Assembly: GCF_900113115.1 (NCBI RefSeq)
Contig: NZ_FOOF01000022.1
Coordinates: 34,115-98,114, forward strand
DNA: 64,000 nt
Direction of reading: 5' to 3'
Origin: Duganella sp. CF458
GTDB taxonomy: Bacteria; Pseudomonadota; Gammaproteobacteria; Burkholderiales; Burkholderiaceae_D
In this document: one piece after another, positions 16,449-25,029 of the stretch
Numbering within the stretch: the first letter of the stretch is position 1
Layout of the letters: each line of letters opens with the position of its first letter
Made by a program: the position numbers and the translations under genes
The notes under the pieces: model-generated
Seen by the model: only the letters and a program-made list of their open reading frames with translations
The model's database searches: none
What the model was told of the DNA's origin: nothing

Positions 16449-17616
16449 GAACGGGGAACCAATGGATTCTGAGCAGGACAAGCCGACCAGCCAGCAGCAT
16501 GCTTCCACGCCCGGGGCAGCACTGGCAGCAGCACGCGAGGCCATGGGCCTGTCAGTGGAGCAGGTGGCAGACCAATTGAAACTGGCGCCGCGCCAGGTGG
16601 CGGCTATCGAGCAGGGTGATTTCGATGCATTGCCAAACCGCGCGGTGACGCGTGGTTTCATCCGCGCTTACGCGAAGGCGGTGCGGCTCGATCCGGCGCC
16701 ACTGGTGGCAATGGTGGAAGTGGAGGGGGCCGCCGGCCACGCCGACGCGACCGTGCGTCCGACCCGGGTGCAGGCTTCGTTCCAGCAGTCGCGCTTCCCT
16801 TCGCTGAACGAACGCAATAATGGCAAGCCGCTGGGCGCGATCGTGGCCGGGATTGGCGTGCTGGCATTGATTGGCCTGGCTGCGGCCTGGCAGATGGGGA
16901 TCCTGTCGCCACTGACCCTAGCGACCCGTGGCGGCCTTGCCGCACCTGTTACGCCGGCCGAAGCGCCTGCACCGGTGGTGGTGACCCAGCCGGCCGGGCA
17001 GGCTGCCGAGGCGCCAATGCAGACGCAGAACGTGCCGCTGATTTCGGTACCGCCGCAACCAGGCAGCAATACTGCGCCGGATGCGGTTGCCGGTGTCGGT
17101 GTGCCGGCAGCGGCCGCCGGCATGAGCACGACCACCGGTGGCGTTGCCGCACCTGCCACAGCGCCGGTCAACCGCGCGGCGCCAACCCTGGGTGCCGCGC
17201 CGGTGGTTGGCACTGCGCCGGCAGCGACCGCCCCGGCCTCGCCAGGCCTGATTCCGGTCAAGCCGGCGGCCGTTGCGCCGGCGCCGGCAGCAACGCCTGT
17301 GCCGGGCGGCGCGCCGCTAGCGACCGCGCCGGCCATGCCGGCGACGGTGGCGGGCGCGGCGCCGGCGGTAGGCAGCGCGGGCGGCAAGCTGGTGCTGACC
17401 GTGAAGGAAGATTCGTGGGTCGAGATTCGCCGCGTCGGCCAGCCTAACGTGACCCGTGGCACAGTGCGGGCCGGCAGCACGCAAACCTTCAATGTGCGCG
17501 CGGATGACGTGCTGATCGTCGGCAAGCCGGGCGCGGTAAGCGCCAACCTGGCCGGCGGCAAGCTGGAACTGACGCAAGGTCCGGGCAAGTCGTATGCCCT
17601 CGTGAACATCAAGTAA
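16441..17616 (+). CDS. rodZ: cytoskeletal/cell-shape protein RodZ
   Basis: RodZ links MreB filaments to the elongasome. The product (391 residues from ATG 16441) has an N-terminal helix-turn-helix of the RodZ type (LSVEQVADQLKLAPRQVAAI, FDALPNRAVTRGFIRAYA), a single membrane helix at about residues 133-156, and a long Ala/Pro-rich periplasmic linker. It ends in a DUF4115 domain (LVLTVKEDSWVEIRRVGQP). An in-frame ATG at 16462 has a better-spaced GGGGAA ribosome site and is a good alternative start. The upstream ATG overlaps pilW. Confidence 0.9.
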   Translation: MSENGEPMDSEQDKPTSQQHASTPGAALAAAREAMGLSVEQVADQLKLAPRQVAAIEQGDFDALPNRAVTRGFIRAYAKAVRLDPAPLVAMVEVEGAAGHADATVRPTRVQASFQQSRFPSLNERNNGKPLGAIVAGIGVLALIGLAAAWQMGILSPLTLATRGGLAAPVTPAEAPAPVVVTQPAGQAAEAPMQTQNVPLISVPPQPGSNTAPDAVAGVGVPAAAAGMSTTTGGVAAPATAPVNRAAPTLGAAPVVGTAPAATAPASPGLIPVKPAAVAPAPAATPVPGGAPLATAPAMPATVAGAAPAVGSAGGKLVLTVKEDSWVEIRRVGQPNVTRGTVRAGSTQTFNVRADDVLIVGKPGAVSANLAGGKLELTQGPGKSYALVNIK

Positions 17617-17631
17617 TAAGAGTAGCCAAGC

Positions 17632-18894
17632 ATGTCTTCTTCGAACAACCCGATCCCATCCGGACCACTGGCACGCCGTGCCAGCCGCCGCGTGCTGGTG
17701 CAGCACGGCGAGCGCAAGATCTGGGTCGGCGGCGACGCGCCGGTGGTGGTGCAGTCGATGACCAATACCGACACCGCCGACGCGGTGGCGACGGCGATCC
17801 AGATCAAGGAACTGGCGCGCGCCGGTTCCGAACTGGTGCGCCTGACGGTGGACCGTCCCGAATCGGCGGCCGCTGTGCCTTACATCCGCGACCAGCTGGA
17901 CAAGATGGGCATCGACGTGCCGCTGGTGGGCGACTTCCACTACAACGGCCACACGCTGCTGACCGAGTATCCGGAGTGCGCCGCCGCGCTGTCGAAGTAC
18001 CGCATCAACCCCGGCAACGTGGGCAAGGGCGCCAAGCGCGACACCCAGTTCGCGCAGATGATCGAAGTGGCGGCCAAGTACGACAAGCCGGTGCGCATCG
18101 GCGTCAACTGGGGCTCGCTGGACCAGGCGCTGCTGGCGCGCATCATGGACGAAAACGCGGCCCGCGACAATCCATGGACCGCGCAAGCCGTGATGTACGA
18201 AGCGCTGATCACTTCCGCGATCGAAAACGCGGTGCGTGCGGAAGAACTGGGCCTGGCGCGCGACAAGATCATCCTGTCGTGCAAGGTGTCCGGCGTGCAG
18301 GACCTGATCGCCGTGTACCGCGCACTGTCCAAGCGCTGCGACTACCCGTTGCACCTGGGCCTGACCGAGGCGGGCATGGGCAGCAAGGGCATCGTGGCCT
18401 CGACCGCGGCGCTGTCGGTGCTGCTGCAGGAAGGCATTGGCGACACCATCCGCATTTCGCTGACCCCGGAGCCGGGCGGCGACCGCACCAAGGAAGTGGT
18501 GGTGGGCCAGGAAATCCTGCAGACCATGGGCCTGCGCAAATTCACCCCGATGGTGATTGCCTGCCCGGGCTGCGGCCGCACCACGTCCACCGTGTTCCAG
18601 GAACTGGCGGACGATATCCAGAGCTACCTGCGCGAGCAGATGCCGGAATGGAAAAAGACCTTCCCGGGCGTGGAGGCGATGAACGTGGCCGTGATGGGCT
18701 GCATCGTCAACGGCCCGGGCGAATCGAAGCATGCGAACATCGGCATCAGCCTGCCGGGCACCGGCGAATCGCCGGCCGCGCCGGTTTTCGTCGACGGCCA
18801 GAAGGTGGCGACGCTGCGCGGCGATAACATCGTCAGCGAGTTCCAGGCGATCGTGCTCGACTACGTACAGAAAAACTATAGCAAGGCAGCTTAA
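17632..18894 (+). CDS. ispG: 4-hydroxy-3-methylbut-2-enyl diphosphate synthase IspG
   Basis: IspG performs the penultimate step of the MEP isoprenoid pathway, a reductive ring opening of MEcPP using a 4Fe-4S cluster. The TIM-barrel start (PVVVQSMTNTDTADAVATAI) and the C-terminal cluster cysteines (ACPGCGRTTST and GCIVNGPGESKHANIG) are present. The length of 420 fits the proteobacterial single-size form. It lies 15 bp after rodZ and 5 bp before hisS, so it is in the same operon. Confidence 0.97.
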   Translation: MSSSNNPIPSGPLARRASRRVLVQHGERKIWVGGDAPVVVQSMTNTDTADAVATAIQIKELARAGSELVRLTVDRPESAAAVPYIRDQLDKMGIDVPLVGDFHYNGHTLLTEYPECAAALSKYRINPGNVGKGAKRDTQFAQMIEVAAKYDKPVRIGVNWGSLDQALLARIMDENAARDNPWTAQAVMYEALITSAIENAVRAEELGLARDKIILSCKVSGVQDLIAVYRALSKRCDYPLHLGLTEAGMGSKGIVASTAALSVLLQEGIGDTIRISLTPEPGGDRTKEVVVGQEILQTMGLRKFTPMVIACPGCGRTTSTVFQELADDIQSYLREQMPEWKKTFPGVEAMNVAVMGCIVNGPGESKHANIGISLPGTGESPAAPVFVDGQKVATLRGDNIVSEFQAIVLDYVQKNYSKAA

Positions 18895-18899
18895 AGAAT

Positions 18900-20243
18900 A
18901 TGTCCAATAAAGCAGACAAAATCACAGCCATCAAGGGGATGAACGATCTCCTGCCGGCTGACGCCCATTTGTGGGAAATCTTCGAGAACACCGCGCAGTC
19001 CGTGGTGCAGAGCTACGGCTTCCAGCAGATCCGCACCCCGATCGTGGAAGAGACCCGCCTGTTCTCGCGCGCCATTGGCGCCGTGACCGATATCGTCGAG
19101 AAGGAAATGTATTCTTTCGAAGACGCCATGAACGGCGACAAGCTGACCCTGCGTCCGGAAGGCACTGCAGGCGTGGTGCGCGCCGTACTGGAACACAACC
19201 TGGTGTACGAGGGCCCGAAGCGCCTGTGGTACAAGGGCCCGATGTTCCGCCACGAGCGACCGCAGCGCGGCCGCTACCGCCAGTTCCACCAGTTCGGCGC
19301 GGAAGCGGTGGGCTTCACCGGCCCCGACGTGGACGCCGAAATGATCGCGATGTGCCGCCGCCTGTGGGATGACCTGGGCCTGGAAAACATCCGCCTCGAA
19401 ATCAACTCCATCGGCGACGCCGAGGAGCGCGCCCGCCACCGCGTCGACCTGATCGCCTACCTGGAACAGCACGAAGAGCACCTGGATGCCGACGCCAAGC
19501 GCCGCCTGCACAGCAACCCGCTGCGCATCCTGGACACCAAGAACCCGGACCTGCAAGGTATCGTCAACAGCGCGCCGAAGCTGCTGGACTACCTGGGCGA
19601 AGAGTCGCTGGCGCACTTCGAAGGCGTGAAGACGATCCTGGACGCCAACGCGATCCAGTACACCGTCAATACCCGCCTGGTGCGCGGCATCGACTACTAC
19701 AACCGCACCGTGTTCGAGTGGGTCACCGACGAGCTGGGCGCGCAGGGCACCGTCTGCGCCGGCGGCCGTTACGACCCGCTGATCGAAATGTTCGGCGGCA
19801 AGCCAACCCCGGCGGTTGGTTTCGCCATGGGCATCGAGCGCCTGATCGAACTGATGAAAGGCGCCGGCGACACCGCCGCGCCGCGCCAGTGCGACGTCTA
19901 CCTGGTGCACCAGGGCGAAGCGGCACGCATGCAAGCCTTCATCATCGGCGAGCGCCTGCGCGACGCCGGCCTGGACGTGATCCTGCACTGCGGTAGCGCC
20001 AGCGGCGCCGGCAGCTTCAAGTCGCAGATGAAAAAAGCCGATGGCTCCGGCGCAACCTTCGCAGTCATCATCGGCGAAGACGAAGTGGCCAACCATACTG
20101 CCGTCGTCAAGGCAATGCGCGCTGCAGAAGGCGAGGGCCAGCAACAGACCGTCGCGTTTGAAGGCGTTGTCGATTACGTCGTGGACCAGATCACATGCGG
20201 AGATGATTGTGATCATGACCATGGCCATCACCACCACCATTAA
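18900..20243 (+). CDS. hisS: histidyl-tRNA synthetase
   Basis: HisRS charges tRNA-His. Motif 2 and the histidine-binding signatures are clear: LTLRPEGTAGVVRA, WYKGPMFRHERPQRGRYRQF and LVRGIDYYNRTVFEW, with CAGGRYDPLIEMFGG near motif 3. The C-terminal anticodon-binding domain follows. The last 15 residues (CGDDCDHDHGHHHHH) form an unusual Cys/Asp/His-rich tail beyond the normal end, a potential metal-binding extension. The gene follows ispG by 5 bp. Confidence 0.97.
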   Translation: MSNKADKITAIKGMNDLLPADAHLWEIFENTAQSVVQSYGFQQIRTPIVEETRLFSRAIGAVTDIVEKEMYSFEDAMNGDKLTLRPEGTAGVVRAVLEHNLVYEGPKRLWYKGPMFRHERPQRGRYRQFHQFGAEAVGFTGPDVDAEMIAMCRRLWDDLGLENIRLEINSIGDAEERARHRVDLIAYLEQHEEHLDADAKRRLHSNPLRILDTKNPDLQGIVNSAPKLLDYLGEESLAHFEGVKTILDANAIQYTVNTRLVRGIDYYNRTVFEWVTDELGAQGTVCAGGRYDPLIEMFGGKPTPAVGFAMGIERLIELMKGAGDTAAPRQCDVYLVHQGEAARMQAFIIGERLRDAGLDVILHCGSASGAGSFKSQMKKADGSGATFAVIIGEDEVANHTAVVKAMRAAEGEGQQQTVAFEGVVDYVVDQITCGDDCDHDHGHHHHH

Positions 20244-20272
20244 TCAAAATACAGAAACAGGCAGACTGAAAC

Positions 20273-20920
20273 ATGGCATACGATCTCGACGAACAAGAAC
20301 AGCTTGCTAACCTCAAGGCGTGGTGGGCAAAGTACGGCAACCTGACCACCTGGGTGGTGATCGCAGGCCTGGCGGCCTATTCCGGCTGGAACGGCTGGAA
20401 CTACTACCAGCGCAACCAGGCGGCGCAAGCGTCCGTGCTGTTCGATGAACTGCAGACCGCGGTCACGGCCAAGGACAATGCCAAGGTGGCGCGCGTGGCT
20501 GGCGACATCGAAGCCAAGTTCGGCCGCACGGCATACGCCTCGCTGGGCGCGCTGAGCGCCGCCAAGTCCTTCTTCGATGCCAATGACCTGAAGTCTGCCA
20601 AGGCACAGCTGGAGTGGGTGGTTGCGCACGGCAACGACGAGCATAAGAACATCGCTTCGATCCGCCTGGCAGGCGTGCTGCTGGACGAGAAAGCCTACGA
20701 CGCTGCGCTGAAGGCGCTGGCAGTGGCCGCGCTGCCGCAGTTCAAGGCAGCGGTGGAAGACCGCAAAGGCGACGTCCTGGCCGCGCAGAACAAGCTGGAG
20801 GAAGCCCGCACCGCCTACAAGGCCGCGCTGGAAGCCGCCGACAAGAACAATCCCGGCCGCCAGCTGATCCAGCTCAAGCTCGAATCGATCGGCGGCACCG
20901 TGCCGGAAGTGAAAGCTTAA
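20273..20920 (+). CDS. YfgM-like TPR membrane-anchored protein
   Basis: The 215-residue protein has a cytoplasmic N-terminus (DLDEQEQLANLKAWWAKYGN), one membrane helix (LTTWVVIAGLAAYSGWNGW), then helical repeats of the TPR_21 type. YfgM of E. coli interacts with SecYEG and periplasmic chaperones such as PpiD, and it sits between hisS and bamB there too. Function here is transferred from that synteny and topology. Confidence 0.88.
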   Translation: MAYDLDEQEQLANLKAWWAKYGNLTTWVVIAGLAAYSGWNGWNYYQRNQAAQASVLFDELQTAVTAKDNAKVARVAGDIEAKFGRTAYASLGALSAAKSFFDANDLKSAKAQLEWVVAHGNDEHKNIASIRLAGVLLDEKAYDAALKALAVAALPQFKAAVEDRKGDVLAAQNKLEEARTAYKAALEAADKNNPGRQLIQLKLESIGGTVPEVKA

Positions 20921-20923
20921 GCC

Positions 20924-22072
20924 ATGCTGACGACCCGTACTGTAATTGCACTGGGCGTACTGGCACTGGCTAGCGGTTGCGGCAGCCTGAATCCGTTCAA
21001 GAAGGAAGACAAGTTCGCCCCGGCCAAGCTGGAAGAACTCAAATCGGGCGTGCCGGCGCGCATGGTCTGGAAGCACAGCACCAGCAAGGCAGGCGCCAAC
21101 GTGTTCACGCCGGCATTGGCTGACAACAGCGTGTTCGTGGCCGATTCCGATGGCGTGATCGAACGCCTGGATGCCGCCAGCGGCAAGGTGCAGTGGCGCA
21201 GCAAGACCGGCGCCGACCTGACCGCCGGTGTCGGCGTCAGTCCGGACGGCAAATTGCTGGCCGTAGGCGCCGTCAAGGGCCAGTTGATGGCCTTCGACGG
21301 CAGCGGCAAGGCGCTGTGGAAGGTCCAGGCTTCGAGCGAGATCTTGTCGGCGCCGGCGGTCGGCAACGACGTGGTGATCGTGCGCACCGTGGACAACAAG
21401 GTTACCGCTTATGACGCGGCAGACGGCAAGAAGCGCTGGTTCATCCAGCGCGTGACGCCGCCGCTGACCCTGCGCAATATGCCGGGCCTGGTGATCGCCA
21501 ATAATAACGTGTACGCGGCGCAGCCTGCGGGCCGCATCCTGGCGCTGGCACTGTCGAACGGCGTGCCGCGCTTTGAGGTGCCGCTGTCCGAACCGCGCGG
21601 CGCCACCGAGCTGGAACGCGTGTCCGACATCAGCGGCACGCCGAGCGTGTACGAGCAGGACCTGTGCGCCGTGAGCTACCAGGGCAAGGTAGGCTGCATG
21701 GACCTGAACACCGGCGTGGCCCGCTGGACCAAGCCGGCATCGTCGGACGTGGGCCTGGGCGTGGACCAGCGCTTCGTGTTCGTGTCGGACGAGAAGGGCG
21801 CTGTACAGGCCTTTGCCCGCGAAGGCGGCGCATCGGCATGGAAGAACGAGAAGCTGGCATACCGCCGCTTGTCGGCGCCGGTATCCTATGGCCGTTTCGT
21901 GGCCGTGGGCGACCTTGAAGGTTATGTGCACTTCCTGTCGCGGGAAGATGGCACGGTATTAGGTCGGATCAGCACCGACGGCAGCGCCATCAAGTCGGCG
22001 CCGCTGTTGTCCGGTCCGAATGTGATTTTCCAAACCCAGAATGGGACTGTGGCCGCTATCGCGGTCGAATAA
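20924..22072 (+). CDS. bamB: outer-membrane assembly lipoprotein BamB
   Basis: BamB is the eight-bladed propeller of the BAM complex that inserts outer-membrane proteins. The 382-residue product has a lipoprotein signal (ALASGCGSLNPF) and PQQ-like blades such as IERLDAASGKVQWRSKTGAD, VTAYDAADGKKRWFIQ and VGCMDLNTGVARW. It starts 4 bp after the YfgM-like gene and ends 8 bp before der, so these are co-transcribed. It is the standard gene at this locus. Confidence 0.95.
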   Translation: MLTTRTVIALGVLALASGCGSLNPFKKEDKFAPAKLEELKSGVPARMVWKHSTSKAGANVFTPALADNSVFVADSDGVIERLDAASGKVQWRSKTGADLTAGVGVSPDGKLLAVGAVKGQLMAFDGSGKALWKVQASSEILSAPAVGNDVVIVRTVDNKVTAYDAADGKKRWFIQRVTPPLTLRNMPGLVIANNNVYAAQPAGRILALALSNGVPRFEVPLSEPRGATELERVSDISGTPSVYEQDLCAVSYQGKVGCMDLNTGVARWTKPASSDVGLGVDQRFVFVSDEKGAVQAFAREGGASAWKNEKLAYRRLSAPVSYGRFVAVGDLEGYVHFLSREDGTVLGRISTDGSAIKSAPLLSGPNVIFQTQNGTVAAIAVE

Positions 22073-22079
22073 AAACAAT

Positions 22080-23426
22080 ATGAAGCCGGTAATTGCACTT
22101 GTGGGTCGCCCGAACGTCGGGAAATCGACCCTTTTCAATCGACTGACCCGCTCGCGCGATGCGCTGGTGGCGGACCTCCCTGGCCTGACGCGCGATCGTC
22201 ACTACGGCGAGGGCCGCGTGGGCAATCGCCCGTTCCTGGTCATCGATACCGGCGGTTTCGAGCCGGTCGCCAAGGAAGGCATCATGTTCCAGATGGCGCT
22301 GCAGACCAAGCAGGCCGTGGCCGAAGCCGACGTGGTGGTGTTCCTGGTGGATGGCCGCCAGGGCATGACCCCGCACGACAAGACGATTACCGATTTCCTG
22401 CGCAAGTCCGGCCGTCCGGTGCTGCTGGTGGTGAACAAGGCCGAAGGCATGCGCTACACCGCGGCCGTGTCGGACTTCTATGAGCTGGGCCTGGGCGATC
22501 CGTATGCGATCTCCGGCGCCCACGGCGACGGCGTGCACGACCTGGTGGCCGAAGCGCTGGACAAGGCGTTTGCCTCGCGTCCGGCCGACGAGGAAGAACT
22601 GCTGCCGCAAGAGCGCGGCGTGAAGATCGCCCTGGTGGGCCGTCCGAACGTGGGCAAGTCGACCCTGATCAACACCCTGGTGGGCGAGGAGCGCGTGATC
22701 GCCTTCGACATGCCGGGCACCACCCGCGATTCGATCGAGATCCCGTTCGAGCGCGAAGGCAAGCAGTACACCCTGATCGACACGGCGGGTATCCGCCGCC
22801 GCGGCAAGGTGTTCGAAGCGATCGAGAAGTTCTCGGTGGTGAAGACGCTGCAGTCGATCTCGGAAGCCAATGTGGTGATCCTGATGCTCGATGCGCAGCA
22901 GGACATCTCCGAGCAGGACGCCCACATCGCGGGCTTCATCCTGGAGACCGGCCGCGCCCTGGTGGTGGCGGTCAACAAGTGGGACGGCCTGCAGTCGGAC
23001 GACCGCGACCAGGTGAAGATGGACATGGACCGCAAGCTCGACTTCCTGTCCTTCGCCAATACCCACTTCATCTCGGCCCTGCGCGGCACCGGCATCGGCC
23101 CGCTGATGAAGTCGGTGAACGGCGCCTATGCCGCTGCCACGGCCGACCTGCCGACGCCTAAGCTGACCCGCGCCTTGCAGGAAGCACTGGAGAAGCAGGA
23201 GCCGAAGCGCAAGGCCGGCGTGCGGCCGAAAATGCGCTACGCGCACCAGGGTGGCCAGAACCCGCCGATCATCGTGATCCACGGCAATTCGCTGGATGCG
23301 GTGTCCGAGCCCTACAAGCGCTATCTGGAGAAGCATTTCCGTGATAGCTTCAAGCTGGTCGGCACCCCGCTGCGCATTGAGTTGCGCAACGGCAAGAATC
23401 CATTCGATAAGCGCGAAGGCAAATAA
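22080..23426 (+). CDS. der: ribosome-associated GTPase Der (EngA)
   Basis: Der is an essential tandem GTPase in 50S subunit maturation. Two G domains are visible, each with a P-loop: LVGRPNVGKSTLFNRLTRSR near the N-terminus and LVGRPNVGKSTLINTLVGEE near residue 185. Each also has a G4 motif (NKAEG and NKWDG). A C-terminal KH-like domain ends with RNGKNPFDKREGK. I used ATG 22080; the frame reads back into bamB. The length is 448. Confidence 0.97.
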   Translation: MKPVIALVGRPNVGKSTLFNRLTRSRDALVADLPGLTRDRHYGEGRVGNRPFLVIDTGGFEPVAKEGIMFQMALQTKQAVAEADVVVFLVDGRQGMTPHDKTITDFLRKSGRPVLLVVNKAEGMRYTAAVSDFYELGLGDPYAISGAHGDGVHDLVAEALDKAFASRPADEEELLPQERGVKIALVGRPNVGKSTLINTLVGEERVIAFDMPGTTRDSIEIPFEREGKQYTLIDTAGIRRRGKVFEAIEKFSVVKTLQSISEANVVILMLDAQQDISEQDAHIAGFILETGRALVVAVNKWDGLQSDDRDQVKMDMDRKLDFLSFANTHFISALRGTGIGPLMKSVNGAYAAATADLPTPKLTRALQEALEKQEPKRKAGVRPKMRYAHQGGQNPPIIVIHGNSLDAVSEPYKRYLEKHFRDSFKLVGTPLRIELRNGKNPFDKREGK

Positions 23427-23427
23427 A

Positions 23428-23507
23428 GTCGGACGGGTTCAGGTCCGACATGTGCAGAGCAAATGCCGATCCTGACCCCGGATAAGTCGATCTTAAGGTT
23501 TATCCGG
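23428..23507 (+). other. two hairpins between der and hfq
   Basis: GTCGGAC/GTCCGAC (23428-23449) and CCGGATAA/TTATCCGG (23478-23507) can form stems after der. Neither is followed by a T-run, so a terminator role is unsure. The rest of the gap to hfq (to 23618) is AT-richer and probably holds the hfq promoter, but I see no convincing -35/-10 pair. Confidence 0.35.
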
Positions 23508-23618
23508 CTGCAAGATTTAAAAAAACAAGGTACAGTGTCTTTGGAGCAGCATCCCCAGCACTTGAAAAACAGGCGCAGCGTCTCCAATTCGTACACAACA
23601 ACATAAAACGGAGCTGTT

Positions 23619-23864
23619 ATGAGCAATAAAGGGCAATTGTTACAAGACCCATTCCTGAACGCGCTGCGCAAAGAGCACGTTCCAGTCTCGATCTACCTGG
23701 TCAACGGCATCAAGCTGCAAGGCCATATCGAGTCTTTCGACCAATACGTGGTCTTGCTGCGTAACACCGTAACCCAGATGGTTTACAAGCACGCCATTTC
23801 CACCGTGGTGCCTGCCCGCGCCGTCAACCTGAACATGGATAACTCCTCCGAGGCAGCGGAGTAA
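23619..23864 (+). CDS. hfq: RNA chaperone Hfq
   Basis: Hfq is the hexameric Sm-like chaperone for small RNA pairing. The 81 residues contain Sm1 (VSIYLVNGIKLQGHIESFDQ) and Sm2 (MVYKHAISTVVPAR), with the proximal-site YKHA sequence. The C-terminal tail is short, as in many betaproteobacteria. A GGAGCTG ribosome site precedes the ATG. It lies 10 bp before hflX. Confidence 0.98.
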   Translation: MSNKGQLLQDPFLNALRKEHVPVSIYLVNGIKLQGHIESFDQYVVLLRNTVTQMVYKHAISTVVPARAVNLNMDNSSEAAE

Positions 23865-23874
23865 GACACTTCGT

Positions 23875-25020
23875 ATGCGTGCAGCTTTAGTCGGGGTAGA
23901 TTTCGGTCAGGGCGACTTTGCTGCCAGTATCGAGGAGTTGATGCTGCTGGCCCGCTCCGCGGGCGCAGAGCCGGTCACCACCATTACCGGTAAGCGGTCC
24001 GCGCCGGATGCCGCGTATTTCGTCGGCAGCGGCAAGGCCGACGAGATCGGCCATGCGGTGCAGGACCACCAGCTTGAAATCGTCATCTTCAATCATGCGC
24101 TGTCCCCAGCCCAGCAGCGCAATCTGGAAAAGCGCCTGCAAGTGCGGGTGCTCGACCGCACCAGCCTGATTCTCGATATCTTTGCGCAGCGTGCGCAAAG
24201 CCACGAGGGCAAGGTGCAGGTCGAATTGGCCCAGTTGCAGCACCTGGCCACCCGCCTGGTGCGCGGCTGGACCCACTTGGAGCGCCAGAAGGGCGGTATC
24301 GGCCTGCGCGGCCCGGGTGAAACCCAGCTCGAAACCGACCGCCGCCTGCTCGGCGAGCGCGTCAAGATGCTGCGCGCCAAGCTGGCCAAGCTGCGCAAGC
24401 AGCATGAGACCCAGCGCCGGGCGCGTGGCCGCAGCCATACTTTCTCGGTGTCCCTGGTCGGCTATACCAATGCCGGCAAATCGACCCTGTTCAATACGCT
24501 GACCAAGGCTGGCGTCTACGTGGCGGACCAGCTGTTCGCGACGCTGGACACCACCTCGCGCCGCGTCTACATGGGCGAGGAAATCGGCAATGTGGTGCTG
24601 TCCGATACGGTCGGCTTCGTGCGCGAACTGCCGCACCAGCTGGTGGCGGCTTTCCGCGCCACGCTGGAAGAGACCATCCACGCCGATTTGCTGCTGCATG
24701 TGGTGGACGGCGCTTCGCCCAGCCGCATGGAGCAGATCGAACAGGTCAACCTGGTGCTGCGCGAAATCGGCGCCGACCATATTCCGCAAATCCTGGTGTG
24801 GAACAAGATCGATGCGGCAGGCCTGGAGCCGGCGGTGGAACGTAATGAGTATGATAAGATTTCCCGCGTATTCATCAGTGCACGCACGGGCCAAGGCCTG
24901 AACCTGCTGCGCGATGCAATCTGTGAGGCAGCACGGGATGAGCAGGAGGCGCTCGCCAACCCCAAAGAAGAGGTAGCGCCAGATAGTATTCTCACCTTTA
25001 CCCAAGTAGGATCTCACTAA
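23875..25020 (+). CDS. hflX: ribosome-binding GTPase HflX
   Basis: HflX splits stalled 70S ribosomes under stress. The 381-residue product has the HflX N-terminal domain (GSGKADEIGHAV, NHALSPAQQRNLEKRLQVRV, DRTSLILDIFAQRAQSHEGK) and a G domain with P-loop SLVGYTNAGKSTLFNTL and G3 DTVGF. A glycine-rich loop GIGLRGPGETQLETDRR is diagnostic of the family. The gene order hfq-hflX-hflK-hflC is conserved. Confidence 0.97.
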   Translation: MRAALVGVDFGQGDFAASIEELMLLARSAGAEPVTTITGKRSAPDAAYFVGSGKADEIGHAVQDHQLEIVIFNHALSPAQQRNLEKRLQVRVLDRTSLILDIFAQRAQSHEGKVQVELAQLQHLATRLVRGWTHLERQKGGIGLRGPGETQLETDRRLLGERVKMLRAKLAKLRKQHETQRRARGRSHTFSVSLVGYTNAGKSTLFNTLTKAGVYVADQLFATLDTTSRRVYMGEEIGNVVLSDTVGFVRELPHQLVAAFRATLEETIHADLLLHVVDGASPSRMEQIEQVNLVLREIGADHIPQILVWNKIDAAGLEPAVERNEYDKISRVFISARTGQGLNLLRDAICEAARDEQEALANPKEEVAPDSILTFTQVGSH

Positions 25021-25029
25021 AAGAAAAAT

